Source: UBA7803 sp040219135 (GTDB lineage: Bacteria > Pseudomonadota > Gammaproteobacteria > Pseudomonadales > Azotimanducaceae). Taken from it: a DNA stretch of 64,000 nt. This document shows positions 32,103-41,339 of this stretch, in pieces. The DNA is taken from the NCBI GenBank assembly GCA_040219135.1, contig JAVJTA010000005.1, positions 1 through 64,000 on the forward strand, in the 5' to 3' direction. The stretch's first letter is position 1; the number at the start of each line of letters is the position of its first letter. Under the pieces are notes generated by a model. It saw only the letters and a program-made list of their open reading frames with translations. It searched no databases and had not been told where the DNA came from. A program made the translations under genes and the position numbers.

Positions 32103-32981
32103 TCAGCCCGCCTGGCGCGCCGCCCCCACCACCTTCTCGCCGAACTCGCTCAACCGATCCAGCCCGCCGTCGCCGGCGAAGAAGAACGCCGGCACCATGA
32201 TGCGCCCGACGCCGAGCGCCGCCATCTGCTCGACGCCGGCGACCGGATCGGCGAACTGGGCGCCGAACATGGCGTTGATCTCGATGCTGTCCGGATCGCG
32301 TCCGGCCTCGGTGCAGGCGCCGCGCAGGCGCTCGAGCAGCGCCGCCAGGCGGGCGTTGTCGCCCTCGCCGGGGAAGTAGCCGTCGGCGATCTTCACCGCG
32401 CGGCGGATGGCGGCGTCGGTGTCGCCGCCCACCAGCACCGGGATGTTGCCGTTCACCGGCCGGGGGCTGCAGGTGGCTGGGTCGAAGTCGACGAAGTCGC
32501 CGTGGAACTCCGCATGGGGCGCCGCCCACAGGGCGCGCATGGCGGCCACGTACTCGTCGTTGCGGGCGCCGCGCCGGGCCCACTCGACGCCGAGGGCGTC
32601 GAACTCCTCCTTCAGCCAGCCAACGCCGAGGCCGAGTTCCACCCGGCCGCCGGACAGGCGGTCGAGGGTGGCGAGTTCCTTCGCCAGCACCAGGGGGTTG
32701 CGCTGGGGGACGATGAGAATGCAGGTGCCCAGGCGCACCTTGGGCGCCGCGGCCGCCACGTAGGCGAGCCAGATCAGCGGGTCGGGAATGGGCGTGTCCG
32801 GTTCCGCCGGAATTTTGCCGTCTTCGGTGTAGGGGTACTTCGAGGCAATGGAATCCGGCAGCACCACGTGCTCGCCGCCCCATACCGACTCGAACCCCAC
32901 CGCTTCGGCGCGGCGGCAGATCTCCAGCGCCGCATCACCGTCGATGCCCACGCTGCTCGCAAAAGCCAGTCCTACTTTCAT
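32103..32981 (-). CDS. LLM-class flavin/F420-dependent oxidoreductase
   Basis: A 292-residue luciferase-like TIM-barrel protein of the group annotated as F420-dependent (TIGR03619-like): GLAFASSVGIDGDAALEICR, FESVWGGEHVVLP, VRLGTCILIVPQRNPLVLAKELATLDRLSGGRVELGLGVGW. Cofactor could be F420 or FMN. It begins at ATG 32981 inside the stop of the upstream MFS gene (TGATG), so the two are coupled and the carrier may import its substrate. Confidence 0.85.
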   Translation of the reverse strand: MKVGLAFASSVGIDGDAALEICRRAEAVGFESVWGGEHVVLPDSIASKYPYTEDGKIPAEPDTPIPDPLIWLAYVAAAAPKVRLGTCILIVPQRNPLVLAKELATLDRLSGGRVELGLGVGWLKEEFDALGVEWARRGARNDEYVAAMRALWAAPHAEFHGDFVDFDPATCSPRPVNGNIPVLVGGDTDAAIRRAVKIADGYFPGEGDNARLAALLERLRGACTEAGRDPDSIEINAMFGAQFADPVAGVEQMAALGVGRIMVPAFFFAGDGGLDRLSEFGEKVVGAARQAG

Positions 32982-34327
32982 CACTCCTCCATCTCTTCTC
33001 GGATTGTGCGGCGCGCCAGCCAGAAGCAGACGAACGCCGGAATGGCCAGAAACTGTGAGCCGATCAGTGCCCAGCGCACGCCTTCGGCGGAACCCATGCC
33101 GAACGGCCCGGCCAGCAGATCGCTCACGGCGCCCACCGCCAGCGGCCCGAGTCCCAGGCCGATCAGGTTGGCGATGAACAGAAAAATCGAGGCGGCGGTG
33201 GCGCGCATGTGCACCGGGGCGATGTTCTGCACCGTCGCGTACACCGGCCCCTGCCACAGGGAGACCAGCACCGAGTTGACCGCCAGGATCGGCAGAATGG
33301 GCAGGAACGTCGGCATCAGCATGGCGGTGGTGTAGATCGGCACCGAGGCGAGAATGGCGACCCCGGGAATGCCCATGTAGGCGCGCAGATCGCGGGCGCC
33401 GAAGCGGTCGGAGATGACGCCGCCGAGGAACACGCCGAGTCCGGCGGCCAGGCCGAGAATCAGCCCGAGCGACAGGCCGACGAAGCCGATGGAGCCGAGC
33501 CCGAACCCGGCGGCGAGCTCGGCGATCTCGTCGCCGTGCACGCGCAGGAAGAACGAGGCGCCGAACGGTGCGTGGCCGTAGCCGACGAAGGCGACGATCG
33601 ACACGCCGATCGCCATGTACCAGAACGTGCGCTTGCGCCGCAGCAGCCGCAGCACGTCGCCGAACGAGGACTGCGGTGCCTGCGCGGCGTGATCGCGGGC
33701 GGCGGCGGCCGCGCGTTTCAGGCGCGGCTCCACCAGGGTCAGGATCACGATGATGGCCAGCGCGACCCCCGGCAGGCCCACCAGCAGAAAGGCCGTGCGC
33801 CAGCCGAACGCGTCAGCGACCAGACCGCCGACCACCACGCCGATCAGCGCGCCCACCGGGTTGCCCATGGAATAGAAGGCGAGCGCCGAGGCGCGCTGGG
33901 CTTTGGGGGTGTAATCGGCAATGAGCGAATGGGCCGGCGGCGTGCAGCCGGCTTCCCCCACGCCGACGCCGATGCGCGCCAGCACCAGCTGCCAGAAGTT
34001 CTGGGCGATGCCGCAGAGCGCGGTGAAGCCGCTCCAGGCCGCCAGCGACAGACCGATGATCCACGGCCGGTTGCGGCGCTCGGCCAGGCGCGCGATCGGA
34101 ATGCCGAGGGTGCAGTAGAAGATGGCGAACGCGGTGCCCGTCATCAGGCCGAGCTGCCAGTCGGCGATGCCGAGATCCTGCTTGATCGGCTCCGCGAGGA
34201 TGGTGACGATCTGGCGGTCGATGAAGTTGAACACGTAGACGAAGAACAGCAGGCCGATCGCATAGCGCCGATACGGCACGCTGACCTGGCGCACGTTCGC
34301 TGCGGCGCTGATGCCGAGTTCGCTCAA
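32981..34327 (-). CDS. MFS transporter, spinster-like
   Basis: A 448-residue major facilitator protein with about 12 hydrophobic segments. FFVYVFNFIDRQIVTILAEP (TM1) and VGVGEAGCTPPAHSLIADYT (TM4-5) are spinster-family blocks. TTG 34327 is taken as start because GGGGAGGGGG lies 8 bases upstream and the following residues match the family; the ATG further upstream would add more than 250 unrelated residues. Overlaps the LLM gene by one base. Confidence 0.83.
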   Translation of the reverse strand: MSELGISAAANVRQVSVPYRRYAIGLLFFVYVFNFIDRQIVTILAEPIKQDLGIADWQLGLMTGTAFAIFYCTLGIPIARLAERRNRPWIIGLSLAAWSGFTALCGIAQNFWQLVLARIGVGVGEAGCTPPAHSLIADYTPKAQRASALAFYSMGNPVGALIGVVVGGLVADAFGWRTAFLLVGLPGVALAIIVILTLVEPRLKRAAAAARDHAAQAPQSSFGDVLRLLRRKRTFWYMAIGVSIVAFVGYGHAPFGASFFLRVHGDEIAELAAGFGLGSIGFVGLSLGLILGLAAGLGVFLGGVISDRFGARDLRAYMGIPGVAILASVPIYTTAMLMPTFLPILPILAVNSVLVSLWQGPVYATVQNIAPVHMRATAASIFLFIANLIGLGLGPLAVGAVSDLLAGPFGMGSAEGVRWALIGSQFLAIPAFVCFWLARRTIREEMEE

Positions 34328-34475
34328 GTAGACGCCCCCTCCCCAAGGACGCCGACAGCATAGCCTGGATCGGGCGGTGAGCGCAGGGGCGCGGGGCACC
34401 GGGCGGGCAACGGCCGGTTCCTGCCACAGCGGAATTTTGGGTATGGTGCGCCCTCGACCTATCGGGACGTACCGC

Positions 34476-35792
34476 ATGCCACAGCTCACCTCGCTCCGCC
34501 GCCGCATCGCCGCCCTGGGCTTCGCCGCCGGCGCCCTGCTGTTCTCGAGCAGCGCCACCGCCGCCGCACTCACCGACACCGAGCAACGCCTGGTGGACGC
34601 CGTCGATGCCCGCGTGCCCGCAGCCCTCGACCTGCTCGAGCGCTCGGTGAACGTCAACAGCGGCTCGTTCAATCTGGCCGGGGTGCGCGAGGTGGGCGAA
34701 CGGTTCGGCGCGGCGTTCCGCGACGCCGGGCTCGAGACACAGTGGGTGGACGGCGCCGGATTCGACCGCGCCGGACACCTGATCGCGCGCCACGGTGACC
34801 GCGGCCCGCATGTGGTGATGATCGGCCATCTCGACACCGTGTTCGAACCGGACAGCCCGTTCCAGCGCTTCGAGCGCCTCGACGGCAATCGCGCCCGCGG
34901 CCCCGGGATCGTCGACATGAAGGGCGGCAACGTCATCATTCTCGAAGCGCTGCGGGCGCTCGACGTCGTCGGCGCGCTCGACGACCTGCAGGTCACCGTG
35001 GTGCTGATCGGCGACGAGGAGTCGTCGGGGCGGCCGCTGTCGGTCGCCCGCGCCGCGCTCATCGAGGCGGCCCGGGACGCCGACATCGCGCTGGGCTTCG
35101 AGAACGGCGACAGCAACCCGGCCACCGCGGTGATCGCCCGGCGCGGCTACACCGGCTGGCAGCTCGACGTGACCGGCACCCCGGCGCACTCGTCGCAGAT
35201 CTTCCGCGAGGAAGTCGGCTACGGCGCGAGCTACGAGCTGGCCCGCATCCTCGACGGCTTCCGCCGAACGCTCGCCGGCGAGCAGAACCTGACCTTCAAT
35301 CCCGGGCTGATCCTCGCCGGCACCAGCGTCGAGCACGACGCCGCCAACGCCAGCGGCCGCGCCTTCGGCAAGCCCAACGTGATTCCCGAATTCGCCGTGG
35401 CGAGCGGCGACCTGCGCACGCTCTCCGCCGAGCAGGAAACGGCCGCCCGGACGCGCATGCTCGGCATCGTCGAGGACCACCTGCCCGGCACGACGGCAAC
35501 GCTGACCTTCACCGACGGCTATCCACCGCTGGCGCCGACCGACGGCAACCGGCGACTGCTGTCGCTCTACGATCAGGCGAGCCGCGACCTCGGCTTCGGC
35601 GCGGTCACCGCCGTCGACCCGGCGGCCGCGGGTGCGGCCGACATCTCCTTCACCGCCGGGCTGGTGGACATGGCGCTCGACGGCCTGGGACTGATGGGCA
35701 GCGGCGGGCACACGGTGGAGGAGACGGCCGATCTCGCCACCCTGCCGTCTCAGACGAAGCGCGCGGCGTTGCTGCTGTATCGGCTGCGGTAG
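34476..35792 (+). CDS. M20-family metallopeptidase, secreted
   Basis: A 438-residue zinc exopeptidase of the M20 (glutamate carboxypeptidase/ArgE) family with an N-terminal signal peptide (about 1-28, LGFAAGALLFSSSATAAA). Metal ligands are seen in IGHLDTVFEP (His), GPGIVDMKGG (Asp), GDEESSG (catalytic Glu) and near the end GSGGHTVEE (His). It likely trims a C-terminal residue from a peptide or folate-like compound in the periplasm. A TATGGT -10-like box at 34442-34447 precedes it. Confidence 0.87.
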   Translation: MPQLTSLRRRIAALGFAAGALLFSSSATAAALTDTEQRLVDAVDARVPAALDLLERSVNVNSGSFNLAGVREVGERFGAAFRDAGLETQWVDGAGFDRAGHLIARHGDRGPHVVMIGHLDTVFEPDSPFQRFERLDGNRARGPGIVDMKGGNVIILEALRALDVVGALDDLQVTVVLIGDEESSGRPLSVARAALIEAARDADIALGFENGDSNPATAVIARRGYTGWQLDVTGTPAHSSQIFREEVGYGASYELARILDGFRRTLAGEQNLTFNPGLILAGTSVEHDAANASGRAFGKPNVIPEFAVASGDLRTLSAEQETAARTRMLGIVEDHLPGTTATLTFTDGYPPLAPTDGNRRLLSLYDQASRDLGFGAVTAVDPAAAGAADISFTAGLVDMALDGLGLMGSGGHTVEETADLATLPSQTKRAALLLYRLR

Positions 35793-35915
35793 CCGGGTCT
35801 ATCGCGCCCAGGCTTGTGCACTATCAAACGCGCGCAAGCCACAGAGTGACTTTCTGCCGCAAGTGCTGGTTGATGGCGTGAGCCCGAGCAGACCCGCGCT
35901 GGCTATCGTTCGGGC

Positions 35916-36149
35916 GTGCGAACGACCAGATACTTTGAACACGTCCGAAAGCGACGCGATAGGCGGGCAATTCAGGAGGAGTGGATAGTCCGAGCAATGC
36001 ACTATCCACTGGTCGAGAAACGCCAATCAGATGGAAGAACACGGCGCTGGGTATACATAGAATCTCAGGCCAACTACCTTAGAGTCGGGTTGCTGGCGGA
36101 CGGCGAGACGGTTCACAACGCCTTCTTCGACCGAGGATTCCACCCATGA
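35916..36149 (+). CDS. DUF4258 protein, possible toxin
   Basis: A 77-residue protein of DUF4258 type: TTRYFEHVRKRRDRRAIQEEWIVRAM, then RRWVYIESQANYLRVGLLADGETVHNAFFDRGF. The fold is thought to be RelE-like. The next gene (DUF2283) overlaps it by 4 bases, a pairing often seen and suspected to be a toxin-antitoxin unit with toxin first. Activity untested in what I know. Confidence 0.7.
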   Translation: MRTTRYFEHVRKRRDRRAIQEEWIVRAMHYPLVEKRQSDGRTRRWVYIESQANYLRVGLLADGETVHNAFFDRGFHP

Positions 36150-36352
36150 AGGTCAAGTATTTCCGAGACACCGATACCGCGCTCCTCGAGTTCCGTGATG
36201 CGCCCGTTTCCCAGACACGCGAGATCAACGAAGACATCTGCATCGATCTGGACGCGGACGGCAATCTGGTTTCGATCACCATCGAGCACGCAGAGCGCAA
36301 TTCGCGATTGCCGAGCGTGGTGGTCGAGGAAATCGGCAGAAACATCGCCTGA
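36146..36352 (+). CDS. DUF2283 protein, partner of DUF4258
   Basis: A 68-residue DUF2283 protein: MKVKYFRDTDTALLEFRD, EDICIDLDADGNLVSITIEHA, typical of this short beta-rich family. It overlaps the preceding gene by ATGA. By context it is the presumed antitoxin. Confidence 0.75.
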   Translation: MKVKYFRDTDTALLEFRDAPVSQTREINEDICIDLDADGNLVSITIEHAERNSRLPSVVVEEIGRNIA

Positions 36353-36446
36353 TCGTCCGGTTCGACCACTCGTGTGACCTTCGTCACCGGGCTGGCCGTC
36401 CATCCGAACTACGCTACGGAGAACCAGACCGGAAAACGAGCTCGCG

Positions 36447-36941
36447 TTGCGCTACGTCCTCTACATGCTGCTGGTGACGCTGGTCACGGTCGGATGCGCC
36501 ACGACGCCGCCCAGCTCGGAAGCACCCGACCGGAGACCGGCCGTCGCCGTCGACGCGCCGCCGGATGCCCGATCGCGCGAGTGCCTGGCGCTCACCATGT
36601 ACTGGGAGGCGCGGGGCGAAGGCCGTACCGGCATGCTCGCCGTAGGCGCCGTGGTGCTGAACCGCGTAGCGGACCATCGCTTTCCCGACACGGTATGCGG
36701 CGTGGTCTACCAGGGCGGCGAAACGCCGCCGTGTCAGTTCTCCTGGTGGTGCGACGGGCGCAGCGACCGTCCCAGCCACGCCGCCAAGTGGTCCGCCTCG
36801 CTGAATCTCGCCGGCGAGCTGCTCGCGGCTCGAGCCCACGACCCGACCCACGGCGCGCTGTTCTTTCACAACACCTCCATCTCCGCGCCCTGGCGCCGCA
36901 CCCAGACGGCGCAGATCGGCAATCACGTGTTCTACCGGTAG
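36447..36941 (+). CDS. SleB-like cell wall hydrolase, lipoprotein
   Basis: A 164-residue protein starting at TTG with a lipoprotein signal (LLVTLVTVGC, lipobox Cys near 17) and a Hydrolase_2/SleB domain: LTMYWEARGEGRTGMLAVGAVVLNRV with the catalytic Glu near 53, and CQFSWWCDG near 96. It should cleave peptidoglycan glycan strands from the outer-membrane side of the periplasm. It is about the normal size for a minimal SleB domain. Confidence 0.85.
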   Translation: MRYVLYMLLVTLVTVGCATTPPSSEAPDRRPAVAVDAPPDARSRECLALTMYWEARGEGRTGMLAVGAVVLNRVADHRFPDTVCGVVYQGGETPPCQFSWWCDGRSDRPSHAAKWSASLNLAGELLAARAHDPTHGALFFHNTSISAPWRRTQTAQIGNHVFYR

Positions 36942-37067
36942 TGCCGCCGGCGGGCATGGCCAGCGCCCTTCGTTGAGCACGCGCCCAGCCGGCCCGCGTT
37001 GGCCCCTCTTCCAGGCCGCCCGGCCGGTGCTATGCTGGCGGCGCCCTCATCCAGTGGAGTTGCGGTC

Positions 37068-37589
37068 ATGCGATGTTCGACGACGTCGTTTGCGGTTCTG
37101 CTAGTCGCGTTCGGCCTGGCGGCCTGTGGGGGGGACGATGCTGCTCCGGCCGGCGGCGCGTCGGCGGCCCAGTCCGCAGCGCCCGCCGCGACCGGCGAGG
37201 TCCCCGAGATCGACCCGTGCGCGCTCGTCAGCCAGGCGGAGATCGAACAGATCGTCGGCATGCCGGTCGCCGCGCTCGCGCCGGAACCGCCGACCGAGGC
37301 CGGCACCCTCACCTACTACGGTTGCCGGTCCGACGACGTCCACATCGACATCGAGGCATGGAGCAACGCCGAGGAAGCGCGCCGGTCCTTCGAGTTCGGC
37401 CACCAGTACCCGGCCGTGGACGGTCTCGGCTTTCCAGCAACGAACACCCAGCCCCTCGGCGACCTCTACGCGCTGGCGGGCCAGTTCGTGGTGTCCGTGG
37501 ACCTGTTCACCAACCAGGATCAGGCCGCCCAGCTCGAGGCGGCGAAGCAGCTCGCGCGGCGGGTCGTCGACCGACTGCCGAATCCGTGA
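37068..37589 (+). CDS. DUF3558-like lipoprotein
   Basis: A 173-residue lipoprotein. The signal sequence ends LLVAFGLAACGG (lipobox Cys near 20), followed by a low-complexity Ala/Pro linker and a folded part beginning DPCALVSQAEIEQIVGMPV, as in DUF3558-like proteins. Function unknown. A TATGCT box at 37031-37036 may be its -10. The preferred ATG is 37068; the longer frame would bury the signal peptide. Confidence 0.75.
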   Translation: MRCSTTSFAVLLVAFGLAACGGDDAAPAGGASAAQSAAPAATGEVPEIDPCALVSQAEIEQIVGMPVAALAPEPPTEAGTLTYYGCRSDDVHIDIEAWSNAEEARRSFEFGHQYPAVDGLGFPATNTQPLGDLYALAGQFVVSVDLFTNQDQAAQLEAAKQLARRVVDRLPNP

Positions 37590-37795
37590 TGCGGGTGGTC
37601 GTCTTCCTGATCCTGAACCGGGCTTGCGCCGTTTCGCCGGCTGATCCGGCCCGCAATCCGGCTGCACGGCGTTTCGTGACGCAGGTCACGAAACCGGATC
37701 GCCGTACCAGGCTGAGACCCAGCTAACTGAAATTCGCCGGGCACAGTCCAACATCAGCAGGTCGTACCTCAAGAGTTTCGTGGCCCTTTACGCCC

Positions 37796-39550
37796 ATGCC
37801 GATCGAAACGACCCTGCTCGTACTCCCGGTCACGGATCTCGCCATTCTCGGCGGCCTGGCTGCGTTGTGCTGCGTGCTCGGCTGGCAGCTGCGGCGCCTC
37901 GCCACGCGCGGTCGCGAAGCGGCCCTCAAGCGCAACCTGTTCGAAGCCAAAGGCGCGGTTCCGCAACTGGAATCGGCGGTACGCCGCCGCGAGCAGCAGA
38001 CCGAAACGCTGGTCCTGGAGCTCAAAGCCGTCAAAGCCCGGGTGTCGGAGCAGGAGGTGGCGTTGCGCCAGCAGGAATCGCTGGTCGTCAAACGCGAACG
38101 TGAAATCCGCTCGCTCAACTCCGAGCTTGCCATCGTCAAGGATGGAGTCAGCTCCGAGCAGGTGCTGCTCGACGGCGACTTCGGTTCCGCCGAGCCCGCC
38201 ACCGCCGATCCCGAGCTGGGCAAACGCTACGCCGCGCTCGAGGCGCGCTACGAGGCCATGAAACGCGGCATGATCAAACGCGACGACCGCATCGCGGAAC
38301 TCGAAGATGCGCTGAAGAACCCCGATGGCGAGGTCCCGACGCGCTCGCTCGAGCAGGAGCTGTCCGACATCGAGCAGACCGCCGCCACGCTGAAGGCGAC
38401 CCTGGAGGAACGCGAGACCCAGCTCGAGACCCTGCAGGCCAGCCTGCAGGACGCGGTCGCTGAGCGCCAGGCGCTCGAGGACCTGGCCAAGCGCCGCAGC
38501 GAAGGCAACCGCGAGCTGAAGGCCAACGCGGCGAAGTTCGAGCAGCAGATTCCGGCGCTGCTGCAGACCATCGAGTCGCACGACGTCCAGATCGCCGAGC
38601 GCGATGCCAGACTCCAGGCGGTGAGCGGCGACCTGGCCGGCGAGCGGCGCACGCGCGCAGCGCGGGAGGCCGAGATCGAGGACCTGCAGGCGCAGCTGGC
38701 GACCGCCACCACGCGGCAGCGCGATCTGCAGCAACGTCTGCACGAGCAGGACGAAGCCCGCCGGGCGCTGGACACCGAGCTCACGAACACGAAAGACGCG
38801 CTGCGCGCCACCGAGTCCGTAGTGCGGACCCACGAGGCCACCATCGCCGAAGCCGAGCGGCGCCTGGCCGAAGCCCGCGAGCGCATCGAGACGGACGAAC
38901 GCACGGCCGCGACCCTGCGCCACGCTATCGAGGACCGCGAATTCCGGATCGAAGGGCTGGAGGCGGCCGCGCGCCAGCAGGAAGCCAAGCTGGAGATGCT
39001 GCGCACCACCTTCTTCGAGGCAAAGCAGACGCACAAGGACCACATCAGCGAGCTGAAAGCGCGCTACGAAGCGCAGAGCCAGGTGCTCGACGCGCTGACG
39101 GCGGAGCACGATCGGCTGCGCGCGGAGGCGACGGCACACGAGACCCGCGTCGCCCGGCTGGAACAGGACCTCGCCGAGCGGGACGAATTCCTTGCCGCGC
39201 AGCGCGCCGCAGGCCGCGCGCAGGCCGATGAGCTGGCCGCATCGCGCGGCGAGCTGAACCTGGCCGGGCGATCGGCCGATGCGCTGACCCGTCAGGCAGC
39301 GCAACTGACGGACGCCCTGACCCGGTCGAACTCCGCGCTGCGCCGGAGTCAAAGCACCGCCCTGCTGCTCGTCGCCCGCCTGAGCGCGCCGACGCTGTTG
39401 CTTCCGGCTCCGGTCAGCCCCGCTCAGAAGAACACGAACGACCGCACCACCACGTTCTTCCGGCACGGCGCGTCTTCCGGCGCGGTCCAGTCGATGGCGG
39501 CGCTGTGGAACGACCAGCGCGACACCGAGCCGTCGGTCACCGAGTCGTAG
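37796..39550 (+). CDS. Membrane-anchored long coiled-coil protein, possibly truncated
   Basis: A 584-residue protein with one N-terminal transmembrane segment (about 12-30, LAILGGLAALCCVLGW) followed by around 480 residues of nearly continuous coiled coil rich in E, A, R, L heptads. It resembles no enzyme; a structural or SMC-like role is possible. The last 60 residues lose the coiled-coil pattern and overlap the convergent CmcJ/NvfI-like gene by 127 bases, so the natural 3' end may have been lost by a deletion near 39350. Confidence 0.65.
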   Translation: MPIETTLLVLPVTDLAILGGLAALCCVLGWQLRRLATRGREAALKRNLFEAKGAVPQLESAVRRREQQTETLVLELKAVKARVSEQEVALRQQESLVVKREREIRSLNSELAIVKDGVSSEQVLLDGDFGSAEPATADPELGKRYAALEARYEAMKRGMIKRDDRIAELEDALKNPDGEVPTRSLEQELSDIEQTAATLKATLEERETQLETLQASLQDAVAERQALEDLAKRRSEGNRELKANAAKFEQQIPALLQTIESHDVQIAERDARLQAVSGDLAGERRTRAAREAEIEDLQAQLATATTRQRDLQQRLHEQDEARRALDTELTNTKDALRATESVVRTHEATIAEAERRLAEARERIETDERTAATLRHAIEDREFRIEGLEAAARQQEAKLEMLRTTFFEAKQTHKDHISELKARYEAQSQVLDALTAEHDRLRAEATAHETRVARLEQDLAERDEFLAAQRAAGRAQADELAASRGELNLAGRSADALTRQAAQLTDALTRSNSALRRSQSTALLLVARLSAPTLLLPAPVSPAQKNTNDRTTTFFRHGASSGAVQSMAALWNDQRDTEPSVTES

Positions 39551-40689
39551 CACTTCAGCATCGACACCTCGTTCGGCTGCTGCCGCGGCACCCAGTACCA
39601 CTCGTGCTCGGGGCGGTAGGTGAAGCGCGTGGTCTCGCCGACGCGGTCGTCGTAGATGCGATAGTTGGTGACGTAGGGCTGATCGGCGAACGACGGCCAG
39701 GCGCAGAGCACGAACGGGTTCTGCTCCACGGTCTCCATCGGCTTGGCGAGGTTGATGGACATGAAACGCCGCGCCATCTTCGCGTCCGCCTCGGCCTCGG
39801 TGTAGTGCTGCGCGCGGCCGAAGTTGCGCAGGTTCTTCGTCAAAAGCTCGCGGCAGCGCACGCGGCCGCTGTTGTCGTTGAGATCGTTGTGCACCAGATT
39901 CGCGTAGGCGGCGTTCACGCCCGGATTCCTGTTGTCCTGATCCTCAGTACGATCGCCGGCGTAGTCCTTGTCGAAGACGTCGTGGTTGTAGACGAGGGCA
40001 TCGATGGCACCCGGGAAGAACTCGAGCAGCAGGCGTTCCATCTCCGGATAGAACACCCGTTCCACCTCGTCGTGATCGTAGAAGTTGCGGCACTGCGACT
40101 CGCAGTGAGCGAGGGAGACGCCGAGCCGGTCCATACTTTCGGCGCCGTAGGGCGACAGCCCCGGGTAGTACTCGCCGATCCGGCGGGCGTCGCGCAGCAC
40201 CTGGGGGAAATACAGGCAGCGGCGCACGCTGTCGCGTTCTTCCTGGCGCAGGGCCTGCTGGTCGGCGGTTCGCGCCGGGTCGCGCCACAGGGCGTTGGAG
40301 GAGACCACGGAGTAGGACGACTGCTCGTCGATCGAGTAGCGCAGCGGCAGCACGATGCCGCCCTCGGGCGCCTCCAGAGCGCTCCTGTGGATGTACTCGA
40401 GACACTCGGCGTAGCGCCGGAAGCCGGGGCCCCATGGCGTTTCGACGGGGCCCGGAGGCGCGTTGTCGAGCCGTTCGATCAGCGTTCGGCCGCGGCCGTC
40501 GGCGAGCTGGGCGAGGGCGTCCTCGAGCGCGGCGGCGGTGCCGGCATCGCCGTTCCGGTCAAAGGCCATGTACGACAACCCGTCGTTCGCGGCGATCGGC
40601 GGCGGCTGACCGGCGGTGCGCTCGAGGGGCGGGACGAATCCCGGGGTGGAGCGGACCGCCGGGTCCGCGATGCCTCTGGACGGCGCCAT
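39424..40689 (-). CDS. CmcJ/NvfI-family oxidoreductase
   Basis: A 421-residue protein of the CmcJ/NvfI group, whose members include a cephamycin 7-hydroxylase component and fungal Fe/2-oxoglutarate-like oxygenases. The family pattern is seen in DALVYNHDVFDKD, AYANLVHNDLND (metal-binding His/Asp) and the C-terminus DAPCRKNVVVRSFVFF. ATG 40689 is chosen because the upstream frame is unlike the family. Substrate unknown. It is longer than typical members by an N-terminal stretch. Confidence 0.75.
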   Translation of the reverse strand: MAPSRGIADPAVRSTPGFVPPLERTAGQPPPIAANDGLSYMAFDRNGDAGTAAALEDALAQLADGRGRTLIERLDNAPPGPVETPWGPGFRRYAECLEYIHRSALEAPEGGIVLPLRYSIDEQSSYSVVSSNALWRDPARTADQQALRQEERDSVRRCLYFPQVLRDARRIGEYYPGLSPYGAESMDRLGVSLAHCESQCRNFYDHDEVERVFYPEMERLLLEFFPGAIDALVYNHDVFDKDYAGDRTEDQDNRNPGVNAAYANLVHNDLNDNSGRVRCRELLTKNLRNFGRAQHYTEAEADAKMARRFMSINLAKPMETVEQNPFVLCAWPSFADQPYVTNYRIYDDRVGETTRFTYRPEHEWYWVPRQQPNEVSMLKCYDSVTDGSVSRWSFHSAAIDWTAPEDAPCRKNVVVRSFVFF

Positions 40690-40847
40690 ACTGAATCCCC
40701 CTCGACCCTCGACGACCCCCGATCGTCGCACACGCCGGCGGTGCCTTCCAGCGCATGCGACCGGGACAAGCCGTGGCGGAGCGCCGCGGCTCGATTTCAA
40801 TCCGGCGCTGGCGCAAACTGCCGGGCCCGGAGGCAAGGGAAGCCGCC

Positions 40848-41324
40848 ATGGAGTTCACCGCGAAAACCCGCGCCTGCCTGTTTCTGGCCGACCAGGCGGA
40901 GCAGGCCGCGGACTGCTATGTGGCGCTGTTCCCGGGCAGCACCATCGACAACGTCGTGCGCCCCGACCCGGCGGGGCCCGCTCTGGTCGTGGAGTTCACG
41001 CTGGCCGGCACGCCCTACATGACCCTGAACGGCAATCCGGAGCCGGCCAGCAGCCACACCTTCTCGATCTCGGTGCTGACCGACGATCAGGCCGAGACCG
41101 ACCGGCTGTGGCAGGCGCTGACTGCCGACGGCGGCGAGCCGGGCCGCTGCGGCTGGCTGCGCGACCGCTTCGGCGTGCACTGGCAGATCGTGCCCCGGGC
41201 GCTGCCGCTGCTGATGAGCAGCGGCGACGCGGCCCGGGGCCAGCGCGTGCAGGCCGCCCTGATGGCCATGGGCCGGATCGACATCGCCGCTCTCGAGGCC
41301 GCAGCCGAAAGCCAGACGGCCTGA
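40848..41324 (+). CDS. PhnB-like VOC protein
   Basis: A 158-residue member of the PhnB/3-demethylubiquinone-9 methyltransferase-like VOC group: ARACLFLADQAEQAADCYVALFPGS-type opening (residues 6-29), FTLAGTPYMTLNG near 62, and WLRDRFGVHWQIVPRALP near 116. These proteins are widespread with unclear function. AAGGGA precedes the ATG. An alpha/beta hydrolase starts 15 bases downstream, so the two probably share a transcript. Confidence 0.82.
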   Translation: MEFTAKTRACLFLADQAEQAADCYVALFPGSTIDNVVRPDPAGPALVVEFTLAGTPYMTLNGNPEPASSHTFSISVLTDDQAETDRLWQALTADGGEPGRCGWLRDRFGVHWQIVPRALPLLMSSGDAARGQRVQAALMAMGRIDIAALEAAAESQTA

Positions 41325-41339
41325 ATCCGGAGAACCCTG

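Noticed and set aside
32981..35125. 714-codon version of the spinster-like MFS protein
   Set aside because: The first 265 codons are antisense to the M20 peptidase gene; a TTG start with strong Shine-Dalgarno at 34327 explains the gene better.
36374..36976. 200-codon frame covering the SleB-like gene
   Set aside because: Different frame, Arg-rich and without motifs; the TTG frame at 36447 has a lipobox and hydrolase motif.
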